The notes: generated from the letters alone by a model not told the origin. A stretch of 6,521 bases of DNA from Pseudomonadota bacterium (GCA_021828745.1 JAJZDE010000072.1:1-6521), one strand, 5' to 3'; counted from the stretch's first letter, positions 1 to 6,379 are shown. Made by a program: numbers and translations.

Positions 1-1
1 T

Positions 2-106
2 GAGGGGGGGGATCGGCGCCACGAACGGGCTGCGTTGTCTTACTGTCGTTCACATCCGCGTTGGCAACTTTCCCTGCAGACCCATAAATGGCTGGGCATC
101 CCCTGA
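2..106 (+). CDS. queE: 3' end of 7-carboxy-7-deazaguanine synthase (QueE), partial
   Basis: Only the last 34 codons are present; the frame is open from base 2 and stops at TGA 104-106. The final residues, RWQLSLQTHKWLGIP, closely match the C terminus I recall for E. coli QueE (NWRLSMQTHKYLNIA). QueE is a radical SAM enzyme that makes 7-carboxy-7-deazaguanine from 6-carboxytetrahydropterin in the pathway to preQ0 and queuosine in tRNA. The radical SAM CxxxCxxC motif would lie upstream of the window and cannot be seen. No terminator separates this gene from rppH, and its stop codon overlaps the predicted rppH -10 region. The call rests on one short but distinctive C-terminal motif. No other reading frame in the first 100 bases looks like a gene. 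Confidence 0.72.
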   Translation, partial: EGGDRRHERAALSYCRSHPRWQLSLQTHKWLGIP

Positions 107-112
107 TAGAAT
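104..112 (+). promoter_or_regulatory. Extended -10 promoter for rppH
   Basis: TGATAGAAT is an extended -10 element (TGn followed by TAGAAT at 107-112). No good -35 lies 16-18 bp upstream, as expected when the TGn extension compensates. Transcription would start near 118-120, about 25 bases before the rppH ATG. The TG of the element is part of the queE stop codon. This is inferred from sequence only. Confidence 0.5.
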
Positions 113-143
113 AGCGCTTTGAGATTTGCCAGTTGGGGGATGT

Positions 144-620
144 ATGATCGATCGGGAAGGTTACCGACCCAATGTCGGAATTATTCTATGCAATGAATAC
201 AATCAGGTTTTCTGGGCCAAACGGGTACGTCAGCAAGCCTGGCAATTTCCTCAGGGCGGGATTCAGGCCGGGGAAACGCCCGAACAGGCCATGTATCGGG
301 AGTTGGCAGAAGAAACGGGGCTGTTGCCCCAGCATGTCCGGATTCTGGGGCGTACCCGGGACTGGCTGCGTTATGACGTCCCCACCCAATGGTTGCGGCG
401 AGACTGGCGGAGTCATTACCGGGGCCAGAAACAAATCTGGTTTTTGTTGCGCATGGTGGGCAGCGATTCGGATGTTTCCCTGGCGACCTCGGATCAGCCC
501 GAATTCGATGACTGGTGCTGGAGTACCTACTGGATTCCCATGGAGAACGTGGTGGAGTTCAAGCGCGCAGTGTATCAGGCCGCCCTCGAGGAACTGGCTT
601 CATTGCTCGAATTGACCTGA
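144..620 (+). CDS. rppH: RNA 5'-pyrophosphohydrolase RppH (Nudix)
   Basis: RppH removes pyrophosphate from the 5' triphosphate end of transcripts, leaving a monophosphate that stimulates RNase E-dependent mRNA decay; it acts in the cytoplasm. The 158-residue product starts [17 protein letters not shown], the typical RppH N terminus, followed by the WQFPQGGI segment. The Nudix box (GX5EX7REUXEEXGU) is complete at residues 38-60, with metal-binding and catalytic glutamates E53, E56 and E57. GQKQIWFLL and the PEFDDW...YW segment are also RppH-like. I chose ATG 144 over the in-frame TTG at 126 because MIDREGY is the conserved family start, a GGGGGA lies just upstream (135-140), and the TTG would be only a few bases from the predicted transcript start. 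The protein is somewhat shorter than E. coli RppH (176 aa) because it lacks the basic C-terminal tail. Confidence 0.95.
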   Translation: MIDREGYRPNVGIILCNEYNQVFWAKRVRQQAWQFPQGGIQAGETPEQAMYRELAEETGLLPQHVRILGRTRDWLRYDVPTQWLRRDWRSHYRGQKQIWFLLRMVGSDSDVSLATSDQPEFDDWCWSTYWIPMENVVEFKRAVYQAALEELASLLELT

Positions 621-625
621 GAGGA

Positions 626-654
626 TTGACAAGCGTTCTGTACTGTCCTATAGT
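626..654 (+). promoter_or_regulatory. Strong sigma-70 promoter for the rubrerythrin operon
   Basis: A perfect -35 (TTGACA, 626-631) and a near-perfect -10 (TATAGT, 649-654) are separated by exactly 17 bp. The predicted transcription start is near 661, giving a 5' leader of about 48 bases that is strikingly AT-rich compared with the flanking genes. The promoter begins 5 bases after the rppH stop, so the operon is separately transcribed. Such a consensus-like promoter normally needs a repressor to be regulated, which fits the inverted repeat directly downstream. Confidence 0.8.
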
Positions 655-664
655 TTTCGAAGGT

Positions 665-679
665 TTAGATTAATTCTAA
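665..679 (+). promoter_or_regulatory. Putative PerR/Fur-family operator (7-1-7 inverted repeat)
   Basis: TTAGATT-A-ATTCTAA is a 15-bp inverted repeat with 7-bp arms around one central base; six of the seven arm pairs are complementary. It matches 11 of 14 defined positions of the PerR box as I recall it (TTATAATnATTATAA). It lies at about +5 to +19 relative to the predicted start, a position where binding would block transcription. Rubrerythrin genes are known PerR targets in several bacteria. The exact regulator (PerR, Fur, Zur or another Fur-family member) cannot be told from the site, and no regulator gene is in the window. Confidence 0.5.
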
Positions 680-708
680 TTTTTAATTTTCACCAAAGGA
701 GCAAGACC

Positions 709-1128
709 ATGAAGCTGGCAGGCACCCAAACCCATGAAAATCTGAAGGCGGCTTTTTCTGGAGAATCCCAGGCCAATCGGCGCTATCTGTATTTTGCGGC
801 CAAGGCTGACATTGAAGGGCAAAATGATGTCGCGGCCGTTTTTCGTTCCACGGCCGAAGGCGAGACGGGGCATGCCCACGGTCATCTGGAGTATCTGGAA
901 GCAGTGGGGGATCCCGCCACAGGATTGCCCATCGGCTCCAGTCGCCAGAATTTGAAAGCCGCCATCGAAGGGGAAACCCATGAGTACACAGACATGTACC
1001 CCGGCATGGCCAAAGTGGCCAGAGAGGAAGGATTCGACGAAATCGCCGACTGGTTTGAAACGCTGGCCAAGGCGGAACGTTCCCATGCCAACCGGTTCGG
1101 TCAGGCATTGAAGAATCTGGTGGACTGA
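709..1128 (+). CDS. Rubrerythrin, diiron domain only (peroxide reductase)
   Basis: Rubrerythrins reduce hydrogen peroxide to water at a non-haem diiron centre in a four-helix bundle in the cytoplasm. The 139-residue product has the full ligand set expected from Desulfovibrio rubrerythrin: E19 (GESQANRRY), E52 and H55 (ETGH), E89 and E92 (ETHE), E123 and H126 (ERSH). It ends straight after the fourth helix ([13 protein letters not shown]) and has no cysteine at all, so the usual C-terminal rubredoxin domain that feeds electrons to the diiron site is absent. An external donor is therefore needed. An ideal ribosome site, AAAGGAG at 695-701, lies 7 bases before the ATG. The Fe-S protein gene follows after 16 bases, and the pair plus DUF3501 form one operon. 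The short single-domain form resembles sulerythrin-type proteins. The family call is secure; the exact substrate is inferred. Confidence 0.95.
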   Translation: MKLAGTQTHENLKAAFSGESQANRRYLYFAAKADIEGQNDVAAVFRSTAEGETGHAHGHLEYLEAVGDPATGLPIGSSRQNLKAAIEGETHEYTDMYPGMAKVAREEGFDEIADWFETLAKAERSHANRFGQALKNLVD

Positions 1129-1144
1129 CCGGCAAGGAAGATCC

Positions 1145-2476
1145 ATGACTGGCGAAGGCAATCTGGAAGCCCCCATTCGACATCCGATCCCCTGGAGGAG
1201 TGCGGATTTCTGGGACAGGGCGCAAGCCGAAGGGGAGATGACGCGCATCTTCGACATTTGTCAGGGGTGTCGCCGCTGCTTCAGTTTATGTCAGGCGTTC
1301 CCGTTACTGTTCGATGCCGTGGACGCCACGCCTTCGGGGAAGGTCGAGGAGGTTGCCAATAAAGTCTTGTGGGATGTGGTGGATCACTGTTATCTCTGTG
1401 ACCTGTGCTACATGACCAAGTGTCCCTACACGCCCCCCCACCCCTTCAATCTGGATTTTCCCCATACCATGTTGCGGGCCAAGGCCATTCAGTTCCGCGC
1501 AGGCAAAACCAGGTGGCGCGACAAACTGTTGGCCAGTACGGATACCCTGGGCAAACTGGCGACGATCCCCATCGTGGTGGATGTGGTGAATGCGGTCAAC
1601 CGACCCGGTTTCACCCGGACGGTGATGCATCACACCCTGGGGATTCACCGAGACCGACTTTTGCCTGTCTATGCTTCCCCACCGTTGCGCCGGCGGGTCG
1701 TTCCCAACCAAAGTTTCACGCCTCGCCCGGGCGTACACACACCGGGAAAAGTGGCATTGTTCGCCACCTGTTACGCCAATTTCAATGAACCGGGAATTGG
1801 TCTGGACCTGCTGAAGGTTCTCGAGCACAACGAAATTCCTGTCCGCTGGGTGGCGCAGGAAAAATGTTGCGGAATGCCTCGTCTCGAGTTGGGCGATCTG
1901 GATGGGGTCGAGGCTCTGAAGAATCAGAACATTCCCGCGCTGGATGCGCTGGCACAGGCCGGTTATGCCCTGCTGGCGCCCGTTCCTTCCTGCGTGCTGA
2001 TGTTCAAGCAGGAATTGCCCCTGCTGTTTCCGGAGGATGAGGCGGTGGCCCGGGTGGCCCGGGCTTTTTTTGATCCCTTCGAATATTTCATGGCCCGTCA
2101 TGGGGAAGGATTGTGGAAGACGGATTATGCCCGGGAGTTGGGGCGGGTGTCCTACCATGTGCCCTGTCACTTGCGGGTGCAGAATATCGGGCTGCGTACC
2201 CGTGACCTCCTGCAGATGATTCCGGGGACTACGGTGACGACGGTGGAACGTTGCTCCGGCCATGATGGGACCTGGGGCGTCAAAGTGGAGTTTTTCGAGG
2301 ACTCCATGAAAATCGGCAAACCGGTCTTCAACCGCATGAAAGAAGCCGAACCGGATGTGGTGGTTTCGGATTGTCCCATTGCGACCCGTCATATCGTCCA
2401 GGGGATGGGCGAGGCGGTGGCACAGGCCCATCCCCTGACATTACTGCGCCGTGCTTACGGATTACCGGAGGAATGA
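1145..2476 (+). CDS. GlpC/HdrD-like two-[4Fe-4S] protein with CCG domains
   Basis: The 443-residue soluble protein belongs to the heterodisulfide reductase/GlpC-like Fe-S group (COG0247-like), which passes electrons between redox partners. Two ferredoxin-type CX2CX2CX3C motifs bind [4Fe-4S] clusters: C39, C42, C45, C49 and C82, C85, C88, C93 (the second followed by PYTPPHPF). The C-terminal half holds two cysteine-rich (CCG/DUF224) repeats. The first has C209 and CCG at 241-243. The second has C341 and CSG at 370-372 (ERCSGHDGTWGVK), where serine replaces the second cysteine; I recall this variant as typical of this subfamily. There is no signal peptide or membrane helix, and no flavin-binding partner is encoded nearby. 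An AAGGAAG ribosome site (1134-1140) supports the ATG. Lying between rubrerythrin and DUF3501, it is a plausible electron donor to the rubrerythrin. It is not GlpC itself, because glpA and glpB are absent. The precise reaction is unknown. Confidence 0.9.
   Translation: MTGEGNLEAPIRHPIPWRSADFWDRAQAEGEMTRIFDICQGCRRCFSLCQAFPLLFDAVDATPSGKVEEVANKVLWDVVDHCYLCDLCYMTKCPYTPPHPFNLDFPHTMLRAKAIQFRAGKTRWRDKLLASTDTLGKLATIPIVVDVVNAVNRPGFTRTVMHHTLGIHRDRLLPVYASPPLRRRVVPNQSFTPRPGVHTPGKVALFATCYANFNEPGIGLDLLKVLEHNEIPVRWVAQEKCCGMPRLELGDLDGVEALKNQNIPALDALAQAGYALLAPVPSCVLMFKQELPLLFPEDEAVARVARAFFDPFEYFMARHGEGLWKTDYARELGRVSYHVPCHLRVQNIGLRTRDLLQMIPGTTVTTVERCSGHDGTWGVKVEFFEDSMKIGKPVFNRMKEAEPDVVVSDCPIATRHIVQGMGEAVAQAHPLTLLRRAYGLPEE
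2467..2472 (+). promoter_or_regulatory. Ribosome binding site for DUF3501 within the upstream gene's last codons
   Basis: GGAGGA lies in the last codons of the Fe-S gene, 5 bases before ATG 2478. The Fe-S stop (TGA 2474-2476) and this ATG are separated by a single base, so translation of the two genes is probably coupled. This site decides the start in favour of ATG 2478 over the in-frame GTG at 2451. Confidence 0.75.
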
Positions 2477-2477
2477 C

Positions 2478-3062
2478 ATGTCGCTGACCCGTGCCGATTT
2501 ATGGTCGCTGGAAGCCTACGCCCAACAGCGTCCGGAGTTTCGGGCAAGGGTCATGGCCCACAAGAAACAGCGGACCGTCCATGTGGGGAAACATTTGACC
2601 CTGTTGTTTGAAGATCGTCTGACGGTTCAGTACCAGATACAGGAGATGCTGCGCATCGAAAAGATTTTTGAACCCGGAGCCATCCAGGAGGAACTGGCGT
2701 CCTACGTTCCCCTGATTCCTGATGGCGATAACTGGAAGGCTACCCTGCTGATCGAATATGCCGAAGTTCCGGTACGAAAGCGCATGTTGGAACGTCTCAA
2801 GGGGATCGAACGTGCCCTTTGGCTGCAGGTGGAGGGGTTCGAACCGGTGTTCCCTGTGGCGGATGAAGACATGGCGCGAGAAACCGCAGAAAAAACTTCG
2901 GCGGTTCATTTTCTGCGTTATACCCTTTCCCCTTCCCAGCGCGAGGCGGTACGCCGTGGGGCCGCGTTGACGGTGGGCGTGAATCACCCCGAGTACCCGG
3001 TGATTCGTTTTGTCCTGGAGGAATCCGTGCGCCATTCGCTCAGTTCCGACATTACCGCCTGA
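2478..3062 (+). CDS. DUF3501 family protein, function unknown
   Basis: The 194-residue cytoplasmic protein matches DUF3501 as I recall it. Conserved stretches include SLEAYAQQRPEFRARV near the N terminus, then HLTLLFEDRLTVQYQIQEML (about residues 39-58), LIPDGDNWKATLLIEY (about 79-94), LKGIE, QVEG, and EKTSAVHFLRY (about 138-148). It contains no cysteine, so it is unlikely to bind an Fe-S cluster. It has many charged residues and no signal peptide or membrane segment. I recall the family being found next to rubrerythrin and the same type of Fe-S protein in other proteobacteria, which suggests a joint role such as assembly, docking or regulation of the redox partners. No enzymatic motif is recognised, so no activity is assigned. 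The start is fixed by the GGAGGA site and the one-base spacing from the Fe-S gene. Confidence 0.88.
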   Translation: MSLTRADLWSLEAYAQQRPEFRARVMAHKKQRTVHVGKHLTLLFEDRLTVQYQIQEMLRIEKIFEPGAIQEELASYVPLIPDGDNWKATLLIEYAEVPVRKRMLERLKGIERALWLQVEGFEPVFPVADEDMARETAEKTSAVHFLRYTLSPSQREAVRRGAALTVGVNHPEYPVIRFVLEESVRHSLSSDITA

Positions 3063-3081
3063 TTTCAGGGAAGGGTGGCAG

Positions 3082-3110
3082 TTGCCAGCGTGGCGCGATG
3101 CACCCATAAT
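3082..3110 (+). promoter_or_regulatory. Sigma-70-like promoter for glmS-pyrC
   Basis: TTGCCA (3082-3087) and CATAAT (3105-3110) are separated by 17 bp, in the 79-base gap between the DUF3501 stop and the glmS ATG. The predicted start is near 3117, leaving a leader of about 25 bases. That is far too short for a glmS ribozyme, and none is seen. A small GGCA-GT-TGCC hairpin overlaps the -35, but it has no T-run, so I see no terminator for the upstream operon and read-through into glmS is possible. Confidence 0.55.
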
Positions 3111-3141
3111 GCCCTGGATTCGTTAAAACGGGAGAAGGGTT

Positions 3142-4971
3142 ATGTGTGGCATCGTGGGCGCGCTGGCGCGTCGGGACGTCGTACCGATACTGATCGATGG
3201 TCTCAACCGCCTGGAATATCGGGGCTATGATTCAGCGGGCGTGGCGGTGCTGGATTCGGGTCAATTGACGCGCGTGCGCAGTACGGGCCGGGTCAGCGAG
3301 TTGGCGCGAGAGGTGGCGGCGACGGGGCTGGCAGGCACTCTGGGCATTGCCCACACCCGCTGGGCCACTCACGGCGTTCCCAGCGTCCGGAATGCCCATC
3401 CCCACCAAAGTTGTGACGAGATGGTGGTCGTGCATAACGGCATCATAGAAAACCACGAACGCCTGCGTCAATTTCTGCAGGCACAAGGTTATGTTTTCGA
3501 GTCCGATACCGATACGGAAGTGATCGCACACCTGGTGCATTTTCATGCGCGCCAAGAGCCCGACCTTGGCAAGGCTTTCCGTGCCGCCCTCGGGCAACTG
3601 GAAGGGGCCTATTCCATTGCCCTGATTTCTCGCAGGCACCCCGATCTCTTGCTGGCTGCGCGCAAGGGCAGCCCCCTTTTGCTCGGTCTTGGCGAGGGAG
3701 AAACTTTTCTTGCCTCCGATGCTGCGGCCTTGATCGCTCATACCCGGCGCATGCTCTATCTGGAGGACGGAGATGTGGTGGAGATCACCCCCGCCGGTTA
3801 TTGCGTGATGACTCTGCAGGGAGAACCGCTGAATCGTCAGGAACGCATCAGCCATCTTTCGCCTGAAACTGCCGAATTGGGTCTTTACGATCACTACATG
3901 CAAAAGGAGATTGCGGAACAACCCCGTGCCCTGACGGATACGCTGGAGCCGATTCTGGCTCGGGGCTTCACGCCCGATCTCTTTGGCGCGGATGCTCAGG
4001 CCTGTTTTTCCGGTGTCCGGAATGTCCTGTTGCTGGCCTGCGGCACCAGTTACCATGCCGCCCTGGTGACAGGTTACTGGGTGGAGGCCATTGCGCGCAT
4101 GCCCTGTCGGGCGGAAATCGCCAGCGAGTATCGCTACCGGACCTCAGTGCCCGATCCGGCGACCCTGGTGATCACCATTTCCCAGTCGGGAGAAACGGCG
4201 GATACCCTGGCTGCCCTGAAACACGCCCAGTCTCTTGGAATGAACCATTCCCTGGCCATTTGCAACGTGCCGGAAAGTTCGTTGGTACGCCAGTCGACGT
4301 TGTCGTTCCTGACCCGTGCCGGGATGGAAATCGGGGTGGCTTCCACCAAAGCCTTCACGACACAACTGGTGGCGCTTTTTGCGCTCGCGGTGACCCTGGC
4401 CAAGGTGCGTCAGGTATTGACCGAAGAGGCTGAGGCGGCGTATCTGGACGCCTTGCGACGCTTGCCCAACAAAGTGCAGCATGTGCTGAATCTGGAACCC
4501 CAGTTGCGGCTCTGGGCCGAACGCTTCTGTCGCAAACAGCATGCTCTCTTTCTGGGCCGTGGGGCCCATTACCCCATCGCCCTGGAAGGCGCACTCAAAC
4601 TCAAGGAAATTTCCTATATCCATGCCGAAGCCTACGCGGCGGGAGAACTCAAGCATGGACCGTTGGCCCTGGTGGATGGAGAAATGCCGGTGGTGGCCGT
4701 GGCGCCCAACGATGACTTGCTCGAGAAACTCAAGTCCAATCTGCAGGAGGTGCGCGCTCGAGGGGGGGAATTGTACGTTCTGGCAGACAATGACAGTCAT
4801 TTCCCCCCCTCCGAGGGGATTCATGTAATCCGGCTTCCAGACCATGAAGGGGTCCTGAGTCCGGTGGTCCACGTGGTTCCCCTGCAATTGCTGGCCTACC
4901 ATACCGCGTGCCTGCGCGGGGCCGATGTGGACAAACCCCGAAATCTGGCCAAGAGCGTGACGGTAGAATGA
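3142..4971 (+). CDS. glmS: Glutamine--fructose-6-phosphate aminotransferase (isomerising)
   Basis: GlmS converts fructose-6-phosphate and glutamine to glucosamine-6-phosphate and glutamate, the first step towards UDP-GlcNAc for peptidoglycan and lipopolysaccharide. The product is 609 residues, the same length as E. coli GlmS. The N-terminal class II glutaminase domain starts MCGIVGA with nucleophile C2 and has R74 (HTRWATHG), N99/G100 (HNGIIENH) and D124 (SDTDTE). The linker ([13 protein letters not shown], 249-261) leads to two SIS sugar isomerase domains: CGTS at 300-303, SQSGET at 347-352, STKAFTTQ at 401-408, [12 protein letters not shown] at 487-498, and H505. The C-terminal tail [13 protein letters not shown] contains the catalytic lysine K604. 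All key residues are present. A GGAG/AGAAGG stretch precedes the ATG. The stop overlaps the pyrC start as ATGA, so the two genes are co-transcribed and probably translationally coupled. Unusually, glmU is not adjacent here. Confidence 0.97.
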   Translation: MCGIVGALARRDVVPILIDGLNRLEYRGYDSAGVAVLDSGQLTRVRSTGRVSELAREVAATGLAGTLGIAHTRWATHGVPSVRNAHPHQSCDEMVVVHNGIIENHERLRQFLQAQGYVFESDTDTEVIAHLVHFHARQEPDLGKAFRAALGQLEGAYSIALISRRHPDLLLAARKGSPLLLGLGEGETFLASDAAALIAHTRRMLYLEDGDVVEITPAGYCVMTLQGEPLNRQERISHLSPETAELGLYDHYMQKEIAEQPRALTDTLEPILARGFTPDLFGADAQACFSGVRNVLLLACGTSYHAALVTGYWVEAIARMPCRAEIASEYRYRTSVPDPATLVITISQSGETADTLAALKHAQSLGMNHSLAICNVPESSLVRQSTLSFLTRAGMEIGVASTKAFTTQLVALFALAVTLAKVRQVLTEEAEAAYLDALRRLPNKVQHVLNLEPQLRLWAERFCRKQHALFLGRGAHYPIALEGALKLKEISYIHAEAYAAGELKHGPLALVDGEMPVVAVAPNDDLLEKLKSNLQEVRARGGELYVLADNDSHFPPSEGIHVIRLPDHEGVLSPVVHVVPLQLLAYHTACLRGADVDKPRNLAKSVTVE

Positions 4972-6101
4972 AGCCGGAAACGTTGACCCTGACCCGGCCC
5001 GACGACTGGCATCTGCATCTGCGCGATGGAGCGACATTGCGTGCGGTGGTTCCGCCCTCGGCGCGGGTATTTGGGCGCATCATGGCCATGCCCAACCTCA
5101 AGCCTCCAGTGACGACGGTGGGGCAGGCGCGCGCTTACCGCGAACGCATCCTGGCGGCTTTGCCGGAGGGTTCGGGGTGTACCCCGTTGCTTTCCCTGTA
5201 TCTGACGGAGTCGACCACACCGGATGAAGTGGAAGCTGCGCAGGCCTGCGGGTTCGTGGTGGGTTTCAAGTACTATCCGCAGGGAGCCACCACGCATTCG
5301 GACGCGGGTGTGCGCAATCTGATGCGCTGTGAAGGGGTATTGAAGGCGTTGGCAGAGACGGGGATGCCACTGCAGGTCCATGGCGAAGTGACCGACCCCG
5401 ATGTGGATGTGTTTGATCGTGAGGCCGTATTCATCGAGCGTGAGTTGATCCCCCTGCTGGAACGTTTTCCGGATCTGCGCGTGGTTTTCGAGCACATCAC
5501 CACGGGAGCTGCCGTGGATTTTGTCCGACAGGCGGGCGAGAGAGTGGCGGCAACGGTGACCCCCCAGCATTTGCTCTATAACCGGAATGCGCTCTTTCAG
5601 GGCGGAATTCGGCCCCATTACTACTGCCTGCCGGTACTCAAGCGGGAAGAACACCGCCAGGCATTATGCGCCATCGTGGCCAAGGGACATCCCCGGTTCT
5701 TTCTGGGCACCGACAGCGCACCTCATGCCCGACAGAGCAAGGAAACGGCTTGCGGCTGTGCCGGCATTTACAGCGCGCCAGTGGCATTGCCTTTCTATGC
5801 GCAGGTGTTCGAGGCTCTGGGGGCATTGGACAAACTGGAAGGCTTCGCCAGTCATTTCGGGGCCGATTTTTACCGTATTTCCCGTAATTCCGAAACAGTG
5901 ACCCTGATCCGTCAACCCTGGACGGTACCGCTCCTCCAGAATGTTGAAGACCAAACCCTGGTTCCTCTGGGGGCGGGAGAAATTCTGGACTGGCAGGTGC
6001 TTCCCTCTGGTAGAATGAAGCGGGGAAGTGGATTGGACAGTCGCCGCGGGATTCATCCCGGGGAGGAAAGTCCGGGCTCCACAGAGCAGGATGCCGGCTA
6101 A
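4968..6101 (+). CDS. pyrC: Dihydroorotase, reading frame running into rnpB
   Basis: PyrC interconverts carbamoyl-aspartate and dihydroorotate, the third step of pyrimidine synthesis. All dinuclear zinc ligands and substrate residues are visible: H15 and H17 with R19 (HLHLRD), the lysine to be carbamylated K101 (FKYYP), H138 (VHGE), H176 (FEHITT) and D249 (GTDSAPH). ATG 4968 gives the family start ([11 protein letters not shown] soon after) and overlaps the glmS stop by 4 bases. Homology to E. coli PyrC (348 aa) ends around residues 340-348 ([14 protein letters not shown]). The frame has no stop there and continues for 29 codons through the rnpB promoter and the first 80 bases of the RNase P RNA, ending at TAA 6099-6101 for a total of 377 aa. 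The extra tail (from RMKRGSG) has no family resemblance. Whether it is tolerated as a protein extension is unknown. A sequencing error removing a stop near 6008 is possible but not required. Confidence 0.95.
   Translation: MKPETLTLTRPDDWHLHLRDGATLRAVVPPSARVFGRIMAMPNLKPPVTTVGQARAYRERILAALPEGSGCTPLLSLYLTESTTPDEVEAAQACGFVVGFKYYPQGATTHSDAGVRNLMRCEGVLKALAETGMPLQVHGEVTDPDVDVFDREAVFIERELIPLLERFPDLRVVFEHITTGAAVDFVRQAGERVAATVTPQHLLYNRNALFQGGIRPHYYCLPVLKREEHRQALCAIVAKGHPRFFLGTDSAPHARQSKETACGCAGIYSAPVALPFYAQVFEALGALDKLEGFASHFGADFYRISRNSETVTLIRQPWTVPLLQNVEDQTLVPLGAGEILDWQVLPSGRMKRGSGLDSRRGIHPGEESPGSTEQDAG
6008..6016 (+). promoter_or_regulatory. Extended -10 promoter for rnpB inside the pyrC frame
   Basis: TGGTAGAAT combines the TGn extension with TAGAAT (6011-6016). 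A weak -35 candidate, TGGACT (5986-5991), has a long 19-bp spacer. Initiation 6 bases downstream would give an RNA starting at about 6022, exactly where the P1 helix of RNase P RNA begins. The element is embedded in the last codons of pyrC, so rnpB would have its own promoter besides read-through from glmS-pyrC. Confidence 0.6.
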
Positions 6102-6379
6102 CGGCCGGAGGTCGCGAGGCCATGGAAAGTGATACAGAGACTTAGACCGCCCAAGCATCCGAAAGGATGACGGCAAGGGTGAAAAGGTGCGGTAAGAGCG
6201 CACCGCGGAGGCGGTAACGCTGACGGCAGGTCAAACCCCATCCGGAGCAAGACCAAATAGGGAAGCATTGGCGTGGCTCGCGCCGCTTCCGGGTAGGTTG
6301 CTGGAGCCGTCAGGTAACTGGCGGCCTAGAGGAATGACTGTCCCAGACAGAACCCGGCTTACAGATCGACTTCCCCACC
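6022..6379 (+). ncRNA. rnpB: RNase P RNA, bacterial type A
   Basis: This is the catalytic RNA of RNase P, which trims the 5' leaders of tRNA precursors. Conserved signatures are GAGGAAAGTCCGGGCTCC (6063-6080), GGTAAGAGCGCACCG, GAGCAAGACCAAATAGGG, GGGTAGGTTGCT (the L15 region that pairs with tRNA CCA) and ACAGAACCCGGCTTA near the 3' end. Helices visible by eye: P1, GGGGAAGT (6022-6029) with ACTTCCCC (6369-6376); P2, GGACAGTC (6035-6042) with GACTGTCC (6336-6343); the P4 core, CCGGG (6072-6076) with CCCGG (6353-6357); and a hairpin closed by a GAAA tetraloop (6156-6169), probably P9. P3 is a minimal 5-bp hairpin (6047-6060), much shorter than in E. coli. The estimated length of about 358 nt is close to E. 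coli's 377. The exact 3' end within 6376-6380 is uncertain. Confidence 0.97.

Noticed and set aside
88..114. Tiny ORF MAGHPLIE before rppH
   Set aside because: Eight codons overlapping the queE end in another frame, without a ribosome site and largely upstream of the predicted rppH transcript start.
126..143. TTG start extending rppH by six residues
   Set aside because: The extra residues (MPVGGC) are not RppH-like, the family start is MIDxxGYRPNVG, and the TTG lies too close to the predicted transcript start for a ribosome site.
676..1257. Long minus-strand open frames opposite rubrerythrin
   Set aside because: They are shadow frames of a secure gene, and their peptides show no recognisable domain. 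The long minus frames opposite glmS, pyrC and the Fe-S gene were dropped for the same reason.
2451..2477. GTG start extending DUF3501 by nine residues
   Set aside because: It overlaps the Fe-S gene in another frame, while ATG 2478 has a good GGAGGA site and gives the family N terminus MSLTRADLWSLEAYA.
3063..3141. glmS ribozyme or riboswitch upstream of glmS
   Set aside because: The leader from the predicted start is about 25 bases and the whole gap is 79 bases, too short for the ribozyme, which is mainly known from Gram-positive bacteria.
4908..4967. Upstream in-frame extension of pyrC
   Set aside because: This is the glmS 3' end read in another frame; PyrC homology begins just after ATG 4968, which has the ATGA overlap with glmS.
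4962..6021. 13-base repeat GGTAGAATGAAGC at the pyrC start (4962-4974) and at the rnpB start (6009-6021)
   Set aside because: A 13-base match within 6.5 kb is not improbable by chance, and each copy is explained by its own context (gene overlap; promoter and RNA start).
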